A stretch of DNA of 7,186 bases from DATKMS01 sp041497995 (GTDB lineage Bacteria; Desulfobacterota; Binatia; HRBIN30), in NCBI GenBank assembly GCA_041497995.1, contig JBGQHM010000349.1, positions 1 through 7,186 of the forward strand, written 5' to 3'. A program made the position numbers and the translations under genes. The notes under the pieces are model-generated. The model was not told where the DNA came from and did not search any database. It worked only from the letters and a program-made list of their open reading frames with translations. Below, piece after piece: positions 5,555 through 7,186 of this stretch; position 1 is the first letter of the stretch; every line of letters starts with the position of its first letter.

Positions 5555-7159
5555 ATGCGCAAGCAAAAGTTCTGGGGATGGGGTTGGGAGGACGAAGGTC
5601 CGACAGCGGAACAGCAGCAACGTATCGCCCAACTGTTGGCGGCCCGCTTCGGCGTGACCGATATCACCATCGACGCGCCGCCGCGTCTCGAGGAGATCAC
5701 ACTGCGCGCGCCGCGCCTCTCCCCTCCTCCGCAGATCTCCGGCATCTGTTCCACCGACCCGTATGACCGCGCCGCACACTCATACGGCAAGTCGTTCCGC
5801 GATGTCGTGCGCGCGTTTCGCCGCCAGTACGCGAACCCGCCCGACATCGTCGCCTTCCCGCGCAATGAGAGCGGCATCGTCGCGCTGCTCGACTGGTGTG
5901 CCAGTGCGCGCGCGGCGGCCATTCCTTATGGTGGGGGATCGAGCGTTGTAGGTGGCGTCGAGCCACCCGCCAACGATGCCTACCGCGGTGCGGTGTCGAT
6001 CGACCTGCGTCACCTCAACCGCGTTGTCGAAGTCGACCGCACCTCGCGCGCCGCACGCATCCAGGCAGGCGTGTACGGGCCGGCGCTCGAAGAGCAACTA
6101 AAGCCACACGGCTACACGCTGCGGCACTTTCCGCAGTCGTTCGAGTTCTCCTCGCTCGGCGGCTGGATTGCCACCCGCTCCGGTGGCCACTTCGCCACGC
6201 TCTACACCCACATCGACGACTTCGTAGAATCACTGCGGGTGGTCACGCCGACGGGCGTCGTCGAGTCGCGGCGCCTACCAGGCTCCGGCGCCGGCCCGAG
6301 CCCCGACCGCATGTTCATCGGCTCCGAAGGAACCCTCGGGATCATCACTGAAGCGTGGATGCGTTTGCAGAATCGGCCGACGTTCCGCAACTCGGTGTCC
6401 ATAACGTTCACCGACTTCAACGCAGCAGTCGCTGCCACCCGCGCGATCAGCCAAGCCGGGCTCTATCCTTCCAACTGCCGCCTGCTCGATGCCGGCGAAG
6501 CGATGACCGCCGGTGCGGGTACCGGCAGCGACTCAGTGCTGATCGTCGCCTTCGAATCCGCCGATCACTCACTTGATGCGTGGATGGCGCGCGCCCTCGA
6601 ATGCTGCCGCGACCACGGCGGCACGGTTCCGGAAGGTGCTGGCAAGACGCGCACGGACCAAGACGCCTCACGCGAGGGCGCTGCCGGTGCCTGGCGGCAG
6701 TCGTTCCTGTCGGCGCCGTACCTGCGTGACGCGCTGGTGGCGATGGGCATGATCAGCGAGACGTTCGAGACGGCGATCACGTGGGACCGCTTTGCCGCCT
6801 TCCATGCCGGCGTGATGGAAGCTGCACAAGACGCTGTACGTCGTGTCTGCGGAGCGGGACAGGTGACATGCCGCTTCACGCACGTGTACCCCGACGGCCC
6901 GGCGCCCTACTACAGCATCATCGCGCCGGCGAAGAAGGGCAGTCAGATCGAGCAGTGGGCGGAGATCAAGTCGGCGGCCTCGGAAACTCTCCTGCGACTG
7001 GGCGGCACGATCACCCACCACCACGCCGTCGGACGGGATCATCGCTCGTGGTACGACCGCCAGCGCCCCGAGGGCTTCGCGCGCGCCTTCGCCGCCGCCA
7101 AGGCGGTACTCGACCCGGCCGGGATACTGAACCCCGGCGTGCTGATCGGTCCAAACTAA
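5555..7159 (+). CDS. FAD-binding oxidase, alkyldihydroxyacetonephosphate synthase (AGPS)-like
   Basis: This 534-residue protein belongs to the vanillyl-alcohol-oxidase flavoprotein superfamily and is closest in motifs to alkyl-DHAP synthase, which swaps the acyl chain of acyl-DHAP for a fatty alcohol to start ether-lipid synthesis. The N-terminus KFWGWG (5-10) is AGPS-like. The FAD-binding domain spans about 95-270, with IPYGGGSSVVGG (123-134), GPALEEQL (175-182), FPQSFEFSSLGGWIATRSGG (192-211) and FIGSEGTLGIITE (254-266). The C-terminal FAD-oxidase domain has SETFETAITWDRF (401-413), the triple histidine THHHAVGRDH (487-496) that AGPS needs for catalysis, and the closing LDPAGILNPG (519-528). 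It has no peroxisomal-type extension or signal peptide. The ATG at 5555 has only a loosely spaced GGAGCAGGAAC (5534-5544). An in-frame TTG at 5432 would add 41 residues without family similarity. The gene is divergent from the dehydrogenase operon. It could instead be a D-lactate or glycolate oxidase-type enzyme, but the triple His argues for AGPS. Confidence 0.85.
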   Translation: MRKQKFWGWGWEDEGPTAEQQQRIAQLLAARFGVTDITIDAPPRLEEITLRAPRLSPPPQISGICSTDPYDRAAHSYGKSFRDVVRAFRRQYANPPDIVAFPRNESGIVALLDWCASARAAAIPYGGGSSVVGGVEPPANDAYRGAVSIDLRHLNRVVEVDRTSRAARIQAGVYGPALEEQLKPHGYTLRHFPQSFEFSSLGGWIATRSGGHFATLYTHIDDFVESLRVVTPTGVVESRRLPGSGAGPSPDRMFIGSEGTLGIITEAWMRLQNRPTFRNSVSITFTDFNAAVAATRAISQAGLYPSNCRLLDAGEAMTAGAGTGSDSVLIVAFESADHSLDAWMARALECCRDHGGTVPEGAGKTRTDQDASREGAAGAWRQSFLSAPYLRDALVAMGMISETFETAITWDRFAAFHAGVMEAAQDAVRRVCGAGQVTCRFTHVYPDGPAPYYSIIAPAKKGSQIEQWAEIKSAASETLLRLGGTITHHHAVGRDHRSWYDRQRPEGFARAFAAAKAVLDPAGILNPGVLIGPN

Positions 7160-7186
7160 TCACCCCCGCGATGAGACCCTGGACCA

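Noticed and set aside
7160..7186. Start of another gene (ATG at 7171) or of another heptamer array (CCTGGAC at 7178-7184)
   Set aside because: Only 16 bases of frame and a single repeat-like unit are visible and there is no Shine-Dalgarno. The sequence ends too soon to support either.

Overview
The window is high-GC bacterial chromosome with typical strong third-position G/C bias. It holds six intact protein genes and four structured intergenic repeats. The gene content is three acyl-CoA dehydrogenases, an ACMSD-type amidohydrolase and an alkyl-DHAP-synthase-like flavoprotein. This suggests an uncultured, lipid- or steroid-catabolising soil or water bacterium, such as the Binatota or a delta-proteobacterial or actinobacterial-like lineage. 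That placement is inference from gene content and style. There is no rRNA or marker gene to fix it.

Layout. Bases 1-130 are a head-to-head array of 9-bp repeats forming a long hairpin, followed by a good Shine-Dalgarno and an amidohydrolase-2 family gene (162-1331, +). A small three-helix membrane protein (1337-1648, +) follows after five bases and is probably co-transcribed. A large inverted repeat (1652-1721) separates these from a convergent minus-strand operon, and its right arm supplies the last gene's stop codon. Read in transcription order, that operon is: an ACAD10/11-like acyl-CoA dehydrogenase (5404-4208), a second acyl-CoA dehydrogenase (4091-2919) and a third, degenerate one (2806-1718). 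Both intercistronic gaps, 116 and 112 bp, are almost filled by mirrored arrays of five plus five 7-bp repeats of unrelated sequence. A 150-bp divergent spacer then leads to an FAD-binding alkyl-DHAP-synthase-like gene (5555-7159, +).

How the genes fit together. The second and third dehydrogenases carry complementary parts of the flavin and catalytic machinery, so they are best read as the two subunits of one heteromeric enzyme, like the alpha2beta2 enzymes of mycobacterial steroid side-chain degradation. The first dehydrogenase looks complete by itself. With the amidohydrolase, the set points to oxidation of an unusual acyl-CoA (branched, cyclic or hydroxylated). No ligase, hydratase or thiolase is in the window to identify the substrate.

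The most unusual signal is the repeat architecture. Three gaps hold mirrored short-tandem-repeat hairpins with centres of 25-29 bp. The layout is shared but the unit sequences are not, as if a process rather than one mobile sequence generates them.
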